Shown piece by piece: positions 17,324-24,921 of a DNA stretch of 64,000 nt; position 1 is the first letter of the stretch, and each line of letters starts with the position of its first letter. Source of the DNA: Planctobacterium marinum (lineage in GTDB: Bacteria; Pseudomonadota; Gammaproteobacteria; Enterobacterales; Alteromonadaceae); the NCBI RefSeq assembly GCF_020687805.1, contig NZ_JAJEWQ010000001.1:203092-267091 (forward strand), given 5' to 3'. The notes beneath the pieces are model-generated. The model saw only the letters and a program-made list of their open reading frames with translations. It had not been told where the DNA came from and did not search any database. The position numbers and the translations under genes are program-made.

Positions 17324-18142
17324 TTATTCACCCGACAAATAATCGATAACTTCCTGCATGCCTCGCTTATTAGTGTCGGCCAGGTAATGGATATAGGTTT
17401 TGATTTCAATGGGGACCGTCTCCAGCCGATCCATGTTACCCGAAAATGAGTCGGCAATTTTGTCCGGCAGAATAAGACTACCGCCATTTTTGGCAAAATA
17501 TGACAAGGCGACCTGGATGGAACCCGTTCGAAAGTTTGCCTGTCGCGTTTTGGGATATTGCTTCTCAATGGCTTCGCTGGATTTTACTCCCCAGTCAATA
17601 TGGATATATTGCTCTAATGCTTGCTCTATATCTTGCTGATTACTGCTATACAGGGCCAAAGACGATGTCAGGATACAGTCGCTTACCACTTCATCAGATT
17701 TAATTGGCTCAAGGCTAAAAGCCAGGTCTATCAGGCGTTCGTGAAGCAGGCGCACCATAGATTCATTATTGATCACCTCTGCGCGTACAGTCAGGTCGGT
17801 AAACTGGTTTTGAATCCCGGGCAACTCATCTTGTAAATACAATTCCCAGGCATTAGGAGTACCTGCAATAACAATGTGTTGAATTTCGGTGTCTTTCAGG
17901 GATCGCCTGGCTTCGCCCAGGGTATGACTCAAATTTTCGGCAAAGGGCAGCAGCTTTTCGCCAGCCGGGGTTAGCTTAATACTATTGCGCTGCCGCACAA
18001 ATAGCGCTGTATTGAAGTACTCTTCTAATTGCTTTATACGGGCACTCACGGCTGACTGAGTAAGATATAGGTTTTCGGCAGCTTTGCCAAAATGCCGTGT
18101 TCTCGCCACTTCAATAAAGGTGTTTAAAAAGCGTATATCCAT
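17324..18142 (-). CDS. hdfR: LysR-type regulator, HdfR-like
   Basis: The winged-helix N-terminus MDIRFLNTFIEVARTRHFGKAAENLYLTQSAVSARIKQLE is close to E. coli HdfR, including the TRHFG and YLTQSAVS blocks and FVRQRNSIKLT after the recognition helix. A shorter, less conserved effector domain follows (about 90-272). HdfR represses the flagellar master operon flhDC in E. coli; a flagellar role here is not shown. The open frame extends upstream to 18241, but that extension runs into the terminator hairpin at 18219-18243. I therefore start at the ATG matching HdfR (18142, 272 aa); ATG at 18154 or 18169 is also possible. Confidence 0.85.
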   Translation of the reverse strand: MDIRFLNTFIEVARTRHFGKAAENLYLTQSAVSARIKQLEEYFNTALFVRQRNSIKLTPAGEKLLPFAENLSHTLGEARRSLKDTEIQHIVIAGTPNAWELYLQDELPGIQNQFTDLTVRAEVINNESMVRLLHERLIDLAFSLEPIKSDEVVSDCILTSSLALYSSNQQDIEQALEQYIHIDWGVKSSEAIEKQYPKTRQANFRTGSIQVALSYFAKNGGSLILPDKIADSFSGNMDRLETVPIEIKTYIHYLADTNKRGMQEVIDYLSGE

Positions 18143-18218
18143 TGCATCAAACATCTCGAACCTTTTCATGCGTTGATACCTCGGATTGGTTGAAAATACA
18201 AGTTGAACAAACAAAATG

Positions 18219-18243
18219 GGTGTCATAGACACCCATTTCACTA
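18219..18243 (-). terminator. Rho-independent terminator of the small secreted protein gene
   Basis: AAATGGGTGTC and GACACCCATTT form a perfect 11-bp stem with a three-base loop. On the minus strand TTGTTTGTT follows. It lies 20 bp after the stop at 18263. Confidence 0.8.
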
Positions 18244-18262
18244 TGAATTTGTGGTTAACTGC

Positions 18263-18499
18263 TTAGCTTTTAGGCAGTTGAGTTACCGGGGCGTAGCCCT
18301 CGGATTCCAGTTCTGCATTAACACATTCCAGCAGGTAGGCGGACAATAGTGCACTGCCAATGCCTTCATCTGCAGCGATATCTTTACAGTATCCTATGAT
18401 CTCATTGAGCAATTCTTTCGGGGCTTTTTCTGCTTCATTGGCGCTGGCATTGGTTTGTACTGCCAACAACGATGCGATTAACAACGTTTTAAGTTTCAT
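18263..18499 (-). CDS. Small secreted protein of unknown function
   Basis: The 78 residues begin with a signal peptide (MKLKTLLIASLLAVQTNASA). The mature part of about 58 residues has two cysteines (GYCKDI, LLECVN) that could form one disulfide, and is acidic and helical. The ribosome binding site GGAAAATAA precedes the ATG. It lies 20 bp downstream of a 52-codon gene on the same strand and ends at a strong terminator, so the two may be cotranscribed. I do not recognise the family. Confidence 0.75.
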   Translation of the reverse strand: MKLKTLLIASLLAVQTNASANEAEKAPKELLNEIIGYCKDIAADEGIGSALLSAYLLECVNAELESEGYAPVTQLPKS

Positions 18500-18518
18500 T
18501 TATTTTCCAGTTCAACAG

Positions 18519-18677
18519 TTAATTTTTTTCTTTGCGCATTTTGCGTATTTTGGTTCGACCGTCTTTACTTCTTATACGAGACAGACTTCTGTCTAACAAA
18601 TATAAGTTAGCGTTGTTTTTACGGGTCCATTGTTCGTTGTCATCCGCAGAATCAAACGTCATCTTTGAAGTTGCCAT
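18519..18677 (-). CDS. Very small basic protein (52 aa)
   Basis: This frame of 52 codons plus stop begins MATSKMTFDSADDNEQWTRK and ends with a strongly basic RTKIRKMRKEKN tail. It is preceded by GAGAGG five to six bases before the ATG, one of the better ribosome binding sites in the neighbourhood. The acidic head and basic tail suggest a nucleic-acid- or ribosome-associated small protein, but this is inference. It lies immediately upstream of the small secreted protein gene and divergent from the ATP-grasp gene. Confidence 0.65.
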   Translation of the reverse strand: MATSKMTFDSADDNEQWTRKNNANLYLLDRSLSRIRSKDGRTKIRKMRKEKN

Positions 18678-18849
18678 TTTCCTCTCTGGTTAATGATTGG
18701 CAATGTTCATAGTGATGTAATATTAAACAATGTGGAAACGAATAAATTTGTTCGTAACGATAAAAAAATGTCGTTTTAACTCCCGTAACAAGAGCTGTAA
18801 AAAGCGCCTGACTATTAAATTCACTGTTAAACAAGGTAACTATTAAACA

Positions 18850-20304
18850 ATGGCTAAGACCATCGTTGTCGCCGACGACATCAATCATTTGCCCACATTG
18901 GATGCCACCGTTGTGGATTTTGCTCATTACCTGGCCGAGTTTCCGAAACTCAACGAGGGAAAAACCCGGGTGATCAACCTGTGCAACACCGAGGCTTATC
19001 TAAGTCAGGGCTATCATTGTTCATTACTGGCGGAAGCCCGGCAGCACAAAGTAATGCCTTCGGTAAGTACCATAAACGATTTAGCCTATGTGGATAACAA
19101 GGCGGGGCGCGTCGTGTTGACCTTGCCAAGAGGGTTAATTAAGCCCCAGGAAGTGATCACCGATAAACCGATTATGGTGTATTTTGGTTGGTGTGAAGAG
19201 GAGTCCGCAAGCCGTCTTGCTACGTACTTATTTGTGAAGTTCCCAAGCCCTATATTGCGAGTATTGCTTGATCAAAAAGACGGTCAGTGGCAGGTTGTGG
19301 TGCAGGATGTCTATTTTCAAAATCTGAGCCAGCCTCAGCAACAATTGTTTTTCAAACAACTCGATCTGTTTACCCGCAAGGTCTGGCGTAGTCAAAGCCG
19401 TAAAAAGTATCGCTGGGATATGGCCATCTTGGTAAACCCTAATGAAAGAACGCCGCCCAGTGATAAGGTGGCTCTGAGTAAATTTGTTCGGGCAGCAGAG
19501 CAGCATGGGATTCGTGCTGAACTGGTCACCCATGAACAAATCGACTTACTGAACCGATACGATGCCTTGTTTATTCGGGAAACCACCGCAATCCAGAACC
19601 ACACATACGCGTTATCTCGCAGGGCTGAGCAGGAAGGATTGGTGGTGATGGATGACCCGACATCGATATTGCGTTGTTGCAATAAAGTGTTTTTACAGGA
19701 TGCCTTTAGCTATAACAAGGTGCCCGCACCGAAAACCCAGTTTGTTACCCGTTACACGCCTGAGATTCTGAATCAACTGGAACTGGACTTTGGCTATCCC
19801 ATGGTGCTGAAACTACCCGAAAGCTCGTTTTCTCTTGGGGTTTTTAAAGCCAAGGAACGCAAAGAGCTGGAAGAGTATTTATCGAAGTTACTGAGTGAAT
19901 CTGCGTTGGTGTTGGTTCAGGAATACCTCTATACCGAGTTTGACTGGCGAATTGGCGTACTAAATGGCAGAGCCCTATATGCCTGTCGATATCACATGGC
20001 TCGCAATCACTGGCAAATCTACAACCATGGTGCGAAGCGCAGTACCTCTGGTGGCTTTGATACTATGCCAACCTTCGAAGTTCCCAAGATGGTGTTAGAT
20101 GCGGCAATAAAGGCCTGTAGCTTTATTGGTAATAGTTTGTATGGCGTAGATCTTAAGCAGATTGAAGACAAGGTGTACGTTATTGAAGTGAATGATAACC
20201 CCAGTATTGAGAGTAAAGTGGAAGATAAATATCTGGGCGATGAACTATACATGCAGGTAATGCAGGAGTTTGCTGATCGCCTGGAAGCCAGGGGCAAAGA
20301 GTGA
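18850..20304 (+). CDS. RimK-like ATP-grasp ligase with RLAN N-terminal domain
   Basis: The 484-residue protein has an N-terminal RLAN-type domain (about 1-150, ending in the VLLDQKDGQWQVVVQDVYF region). The C-terminal ATP-grasp domain (about 230-480) is related to RimK and glutathione-type ligases: MVLKLPESSFSLGVF (phosphate/Lys loop), LVQEYLYTEFDWRIGV, and metal ligands in VIEVNDNPS (Glu446, Asn448, Asn450). Such enzymes form amide bonds between a carboxylate and an amino acid using ATP. The stop overlaps the next start (GTGA), so it is coupled to a GNAT/peptidase fusion. The pair recurs in bacteria and has been proposed to make or process peptide tags; the real substrate is not known. Confidence 0.88.
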   Translation: MAKTIVVADDINHLPTLDATVVDFAHYLAEFPKLNEGKTRVINLCNTEAYLSQGYHCSLLAEARQHKVMPSVSTINDLAYVDNKAGRVVLTLPRGLIKPQEVITDKPIMVYFGWCEEESASRLATYLFVKFPSPILRVLLDQKDGQWQVVVQDVYFQNLSQPQQQLFFKQLDLFTRKVWRSQSRKKYRWDMAILVNPNERTPPSDKVALSKFVRAAEQHGIRAELVTHEQIDLLNRYDALFIRETTAIQNHTYALSRRAEQEGLVVMDDPTSILRCCNKVFLQDAFSYNKVPAPKTQFVTRYTPEILNQLELDFGYPMVLKLPESSFSLGVFKAKERKELEEYLSKLLSESALVLVQEYLYTEFDWRIGVLNGRALYACRYHMARNHWQIYNHGAKRSTSGGFDTMPTFEVPKMVLDAAIKACSFIGNSLYGVDLKQIEDKVYVIEVNDNPSIESKVEDKYLGDELYMQVMQEFADRLEARGKE

Positions 20305-21428
20305 ATACAGCAGTAAAAATGGCAACAGCGGAATTGATTCAGGAAGCTAAAAGCTCTGATATTCAGGCGCTTGTTGCATTGGAAGCCCAATGCTTTGCCA
20401 CTGACAGGTTGAGCAAACGGCAGTTCCAGCACTGGTTAAAAGCTAAAAACAGAGTGTTTCTGGTGGCCAAAGCCGGAAACGGGGATTTATTGGGCTACGG
20501 GCTGGTTATCATGCGCAAAGGAACGCGTCTGGCCCGCTTGTATTCTATTGCTCTGAGTCAGTCCGCAAGGGGAACCGGATTGTCCGGACGCTTGTTAACC
20601 GCACTGGAGCAAGGTTCGGTAGACATGGGTAAATTCTTCATGCGCCTGGAAGTCGCCAATAACAATCAGGCTGCAATTCAGCTTTACCAAAAGCAAGGGT
20701 ATAAGGTATTTGGCGTCTATCAAAAGTATTACGAAGATGAATCAGACGCACTGCGTATGCAAAAGTCCATACGCCAGGCATACAGTGCCAAGGTAACAAA
20801 GGCTTTCCCCTGGTATCAGCAAACGACTGAGTTTACCTGTGGGCCATCTGCGCTAATGATGGCCATGGCGTCAATGGAGTCCGACTTTCAGTTATCACAA
20901 CTTACTGAACTGGACATCTGGCGAGAGGCCACCACAATATTTATGACCTCTGGTCACGGTGGATGTCATCCGTTGGGATTGGCGTTAGCTGCTGCGAAAC
21001 GAGGCTTTGAGGCCAAAGTTTACATGAACCAGCAAGTTCCGTTGTTTACCGATGGAGTCAGGAATGAGAACAATAAACGCATTCTAAACTCGGTTGAGGA
21101 ACAATTTCTGGAGCAGGCCATACAAGCGAATATTGAAGTGTGTCTTGCGGAATTGTCTCAGGAGGATATAGCTGAAGTGTATCAGCTTGGTGGCAGAGTT
21201 TTATGCCTGATCAGCACTTACCAATTTAATGGTAATAAAGTTCCTCATTGGGTTACGGTCACGGGCATTGATCAACAGTGTTTGTATCTGCATGATCCGG
21301 ATCTGGATGACGACAAAGAACAGGCAATTGATTGCCAACATATCCCGATTGCTCTGGAGGATTTTGTGCAGTTGTCACGCTACGGTAAAGCCAGATTGCG
21401 AACCGCTGTTGTCCTGTTTCCGCGCTGA
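20301..21428 (+). CDS. GNAT acetyltransferase fused to C39-like peptidase domain
   Basis: This 375-residue fusion has a GNAT domain (about 13-155) with the acetyl-CoA-binding stretch QSARGTGLSGRLL (87-99) and the VANNNQAAIQLYQKQGYKVFGVYQKYY end of the fold. It is followed by a papain-like C39/DUF3335 domain (about 165-375) with probable catalytic Cys180 in TTEFTCGPSALMM, His316 in VPHWVTV, and Asp332 or Asp334 in HDPD. The GTG start at 20301 overlaps the ligase stop; the Shine-Dalgarno is AGGGG. The order ligase then GNAT-peptidase suggests one enzyme adds a residue and the other acylates or trims it. Confidence 0.88.
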   Translation: MNTAVKMATAELIQEAKSSDIQALVALEAQCFATDRLSKRQFQHWLKAKNRVFLVAKAGNGDLLGYGLVIMRKGTRLARLYSIALSQSARGTGLSGRLLTALEQGSVDMGKFFMRLEVANNNQAAIQLYQKQGYKVFGVYQKYYEDESDALRMQKSIRQAYSAKVTKAFPWYQQTTEFTCGPSALMMAMASMESDFQLSQLTELDIWREATTIFMTSGHGGCHPLGLALAAAKRGFEAKVYMNQQVPLFTDGVRNENNKRILNSVEEQFLEQAIQANIEVCLAELSQEDIAEVYQLGGRVLCLISTYQFNGNKVPHWVTVTGIDQQCLYLHDPDLDDDKEQAIDCQHIPIALEDFVQLSRYGKARLRTAVVLFPR

Positions 21429-21453
21429 ATGCCCTTCCAGTAAAATGCTTAAA

Positions 21454-21482
21454 GGTCCGGCACTTAACGTTAAGTCCGGGCC
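21454..21482. repeat. Long dyad after the GNAT-peptidase gene
   Basis: GGTCCGG-C-ACTTAAC is mirrored by GTTAAGT-CCGG-GCC, giving a nearly perfect zero-loop palindrome of about 29 bp centred on AACGTT. No T-tract follows. It may be a Rho-assisted terminator, an mRNA end stabiliser or a protein-binding site between two genes. Confidence 0.5.
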
Positions 21483-21561
21483 TAAATAAGTTGATGCAGA
21501 TTGCGCTTTCGCTTACCTTGTAGCCCTCCGTCAATACTGAGTCGGTTAAATAGCGCGATAC

Positions 21562-23391
21562 ATGACCACCTCTAACTTAAAACACTTTTATATCCCGGAA
21601 GAACAGTCAATTTATCTTTTGTCGCATCAGGATGCACAAAAATTAAAAGACTGGTTGCAACTCTGTAAAGAGCAATTGCAGTTGCTGGGTTATGAGCACA
21701 TTGAGCTGATAGGCAAGGGCGCGTTTGGTTTTGCCTTTGCCGGTATTTCGCCTGAGGGGCAGCAGCTAGTGTTTAAGTTTTCACGAGCTAATTTGCCGCA
21801 GCATGTTCAGGACAGACTGGAAGAAGAAGCCTTTATGCTGAATCATGTGGAGCATCCCAATGTACCACCTCTGGTGGAATTTCAGCGCGTCGGCAAACAG
21901 GCTATTTTGGTTATGGAGCGTGCATTAGGCCTGGATTTAGAGCAACTGAGTTTACAGGAAGGGCCATTAGCAGTGCCTAAACTGATTCATATTGCTTTAC
22001 AAATGACCGATATCCTCAACAGCTTGCGCGCTTTTAAGCATCAGGGCCAGGATAAACCCATAGTGCACGGTGACATCAAGCCATCAAATATTGTCTATAA
22101 CCCTGAAAGTGGCGATGTTGGTCTAATTGACTGGGGGTCTTCGGTTTTTGCTCAGGTGGACGCCTCCGGGCAGTATGTCAGCAATAATGTGATGGACCTG
22201 ATGTCCGGTGATTTACAACAAACCAATGCGCGCTTAGGCGATGTCTATTTTATTGGTGAAGAGCAGCTAAACGGTGAGTTGTCATCTCCCAGATTTGATG
22301 AACAGGGTTTAGCCAGTACACTCTATGCGCTGGCCTCAGGGCAATCCTGTCGTTTTGGTAAACGGGTTATCACCCCCAATTCCGTAGGGCTTCCTAAAGA
22401 AATGGCACAAACCCTGACGGCCATGTTAAGTGACGATGTTCATCTTAAACGGGAAGCCGGGGATTATTTTCTGCGGAACATGCATTACATGGCCAACCTG
22501 GTTTTTGGCGACCCCAAAATCGCTCCCGAACAGGCGTTAATTCCCTGCTGGCACCACGAGGATCAAAAAGAAATAGACACTGTGGTTTACAGCTCAAGAA
22601 AATCGTTCCTGCGGGAAGAGGGAGACAGTAGTGAATTGCGTTACCTGAATGATGCGCAATTTGAACGCTACTACAAAAATTATATGCAGGGCATGGGCGA
22701 AAATGAAAAAGCCTTTGTCAGCGCAGTTTCACGACTGGGTAAGTTTCCGGTGTTGGGTGGTATTGTGGTTCGCTGGCAGGCAGATGGCGTCTATATCGAT
22801 TCTTCTTTGAATATTAACCGGCCTGCGCTGCTGCCTTCCTTTATTGCGTCGGTTAATAACGTAGTGCGTCTGGCACGAGCCATTCACCGGGTAGGTATAT
22901 TTAAAAGTTGTATGTTCAATGCCAGAGATACCTTGCATGTCGAAAGAACCTCAGTTGAACAGCCCTTTATTCCGGCAGCTGATGACGCGATTTTTTATGA
23001 AAAAAGTTTGATTTCAGCCTTGGAAGAAGAAGGAAGAACCCATAGTTACTTTGAGGATGGCGATGATCCGGATGAATTATTACGACTCCCGGAGCCTATG
23101 CTGGAAGTGATTAAACGGTTAAACAATATCCATCATACCGGTTGCATTATTTTCGAGGCATTAACACTGCATTTAAAAGTGCACAGTTATTACAAATTAC
23201 TGGATCACAGTAAGGAAAACGAATTTCGTGAATGTTTGCAGCAAATTGTTGCATTAATACCGAAAATCGAAGGCGAAGGGATTTCCGGTTTTATGAAATT
23301 ACCCTATAAAGATACCCGATTTTTTGAACATCATGATCATCTGCCGGATAAATACTATCCGAAAGATCCAAGAGGAAACCAAAATCATTAA
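21562..23391 (+). CDS. Divergent Ser/Thr protein kinase-like protein
   Basis: The 609-residue protein has an N-terminal eukaryotic-like kinase domain (about 45-310). It shows glycine loop GKGAFG (51-56), ATP lysine Lys72 in LVFKFSR, catalytic loop HGDIKPSN (169-176, Asp171, Asn176) and DWG (190-192) in place of DFG. Residues 320-600 form a large C-terminal region I cannot assign. HGD rather than HRD and DWG rather than DFG mark it as atypical, but the key Lys, Asp, Asn and Asp residues are all present, so it is probably active. No transmembrane helix is seen. It follows the ligase/GNAT-peptidase pair in the same direction after 133 bp. Confidence 0.85.
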   Translation: MTTSNLKHFYIPEEQSIYLLSHQDAQKLKDWLQLCKEQLQLLGYEHIELIGKGAFGFAFAGISPEGQQLVFKFSRANLPQHVQDRLEEEAFMLNHVEHPNVPPLVEFQRVGKQAILVMERALGLDLEQLSLQEGPLAVPKLIHIALQMTDILNSLRAFKHQGQDKPIVHGDIKPSNIVYNPESGDVGLIDWGSSVFAQVDASGQYVSNNVMDLMSGDLQQTNARLGDVYFIGEEQLNGELSSPRFDEQGLASTLYALASGQSCRFGKRVITPNSVGLPKEMAQTLTAMLSDDVHLKREAGDYFLRNMHYMANLVFGDPKIAPEQALIPCWHHEDQKEIDTVVYSSRKSFLREEGDSSELRYLNDAQFERYYKNYMQGMGENEKAFVSAVSRLGKFPVLGGIVVRWQADGVYIDSSLNINRPALLPSFIASVNNVVRLARAIHRVGIFKSCMFNARDTLHVERTSVEQPFIPAADDAIFYEKSLISALEEEGRTHSYFEDGDDPDELLRLPEPMLEVIKRLNNIHHTGCIIFEALTLHLKVHSYYKLLDHSKENEFRECLQQIVALIPKIEGEGISGFMKLPYKDTRFFEHHDHLPDKYYPKDPRGNQNH

Positions 23392-23463
23392 TCGCGAAAT
23401 AATTGAACCGCTTTCAATTAGGTTTCTGAATGTCATTCAGTAAATGGAATCACACAATATCCA

Positions 23464-24324
23464 ATGAGTAAGTTACCAAAAATCAATGAGTTATTAAGCC
23501 CTGATAAAATTGAAGAAGATTTTTTTCTTTTTCCAAGTTGGGATTTAGGCTTCAGAGCCTTGTACGGTGGTCAGGTGATGGCTCAGGCGCTCAGTGCCGC
23601 TCAACAAACAGTGGAAGCCCCCTTTGTGGTGCATTCTTTACACTGTTACTTTCTGTTGCCCGGCGATGCAAAGCTGCCGGTGTTTTGTCAGGTGGAAAGA
23701 GTACGAGATGGGCGTAGTTTTGCGACACGTCGGGTTAAGGCGATTCAAAAGGGCAACATTATTTTTGATTGTATGTGCTCGTTTCAGTTACCTGAGAACG
23801 GGTTTAATCACCAAACCCCCAAAATGCCAAAGGTACCCGGGCCTGAATCCCTGAATAATGATATTGAAAAATACGAATCTCCCAGCATGCAGGTGTCGGA
23901 AAAATTAAAAACCGCTATTCCTTTCCACAAACCAATTGAAATACGCAGTGTTAAATCTGACGAGGATAGTGCACAACAGTTTGTCTGGATGCGTTTGCGG
24001 GAACACAGCGAAGTTGAAGATAAGCTTCCCTTTCATCAGCGTGCTCTGTGTTACGCCTCTGACTACTACTTTTTGATGAGTGCAGTGCGTAAACATGGTC
24101 TGTCACCGTCGGACAGTAATTTGCGTCTGGCCACGATAGATCACGCCATCTGGTTTCATCGCGGTTTCGATTTTAATGACTGGGTGTTATATGTTTCTGA
24201 AAGCCCTACCAGCGCCAGTGGCCGGGCCTATGTCAGAGGACAATTGTTTTCCAGTAACGGGGATTTAATCGCATCAACGACTCAGGAAGGGTTATTGCGG
24301 CTTAAACAGGAGACCAAAAAATGA
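23464..24324 (+). CDS. tesB: Acyl-CoA thioesterase II TesB
   Basis: This double hotdog-fold enzyme hydrolyses medium- and long-chain acyl-CoA to free fatty acid. At 286 aa it matches the E. coli TesB length. Family blocks are [48 protein letters not shown] and, in the second fold, the [21 protein letters not shown] stretch carrying the catalytic Asp. The stop overlaps the carbonic-anhydrase-like ATG (ATGA), so the two are coupled. Confidence 0.95.
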   Translation: MSKLPKINELLSPDKIEEDFFLFPSWDLGFRALYGGQVMAQALSAAQQTVEAPFVVHSLHCYFLLPGDAKLPVFCQVERVRDGRSFATRRVKAIQKGNIIFDCMCSFQLPENGFNHQTPKMPKVPGPESLNNDIEKYESPSMQVSEKLKTAIPFHKPIEIRSVKSDEDSAQQFVWMRLREHSEVEDKLPFHQRALCYASDYYFLMSAVRKHGLSPSDSNLRLATIDHAIWFHRGFDFNDWVLYVSESPTSASGRAYVRGQLFSSNGDLIASTTQEGLLRLKQETKK

Positions 24325-24842
24325 TTTATTCACTCGGCGATTTAACGGTTAGCCAACATGATTCCGTGTTTATTGCACCCGGCGCACATGTCGTCGGTGA
24401 TGTCGAGCTACAAGAAAATAGCAGTGTCTGGTTTAATGCGGTGATTAGAGGGGACTGTGACAAGATCACTGTCGGCAAAAACAGCAATATTCAGGATGGC
24501 AGTGTGTTGCACACGGATGAAGGTGTTCCTTTGACTATTGGCGAAGGGGTTACCGTGGGACACAAGGTGATGCTGCACGGTTGCACAATTGGTGATTATT
24601 CTTTAATTGGTATCAATGCGGTGGTGCTCAATGGCGCTAAAATCGGTAAGCATTGTGTTATTGGTGCCAATGCACTCATCACCGAAGGCATGGAAATTCC
24701 GGACGGTTCATTGGTGGTGGGGTCACCCGGTAAAGTCATTAAGTCGCTATCTGATAAACAACGTGCACAGCTGGAACTTTCAGCCGCTCACTATGTGCAA
24801 AATGCGCAGCGTTTTAAATCGCAATTAAACGTTCAGGGATAA
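24321..24842 (+). CDS. yrdA: Gamma-class carbonic anhydrase family protein (YrdA-like)
   Basis: This 173-residue left-handed beta-helix protein is built of hexapeptide repeats. The metal-ligand histidines are in [19 protein letters not shown], as in the trimeric gamma carbonic anhydrase/YrdA/CaiE group. [18 protein letters not shown] is the typical central repeat. Whether it is an active carbonic anhydrase is uncertain for this subgroup. It is followed by an intrinsic terminator. Confidence 0.92.
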   Translation: MIYSLGDLTVSQHDSVFIAPGAHVVGDVELQENSSVWFNAVIRGDCDKITVGKNSNIQDGSVLHTDEGVPLTIGEGVTVGHKVMLHGCTIGDYSLIGINAVVLNGAKIGKHCVIGANALITEGMEIPDGSLVVGSPGKVIKSLSDKQRAQLELSAAHYVQNAQRFKSQLNVQG

Positions 24843-24881
24843 ATCACGATAGATGTGACAGTACTCTCAATTTGTAAAAGC

Positions 24882-24916
24882 AGGCGCCTGCAATGAATTG
24901 CAAAGCGCCTTTTTTT
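24882..24916 (+). terminator. Rho-independent terminator after yrdA
   Basis: AGGCGC...GCGCCT with an inner TGCAAT/ATTGCA stem is followed by a run of T. It may also serve the convergent TonB receptor gene, which ends at 24922. Confidence 0.85.
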
Positions 24917-24921
24917 AGATT

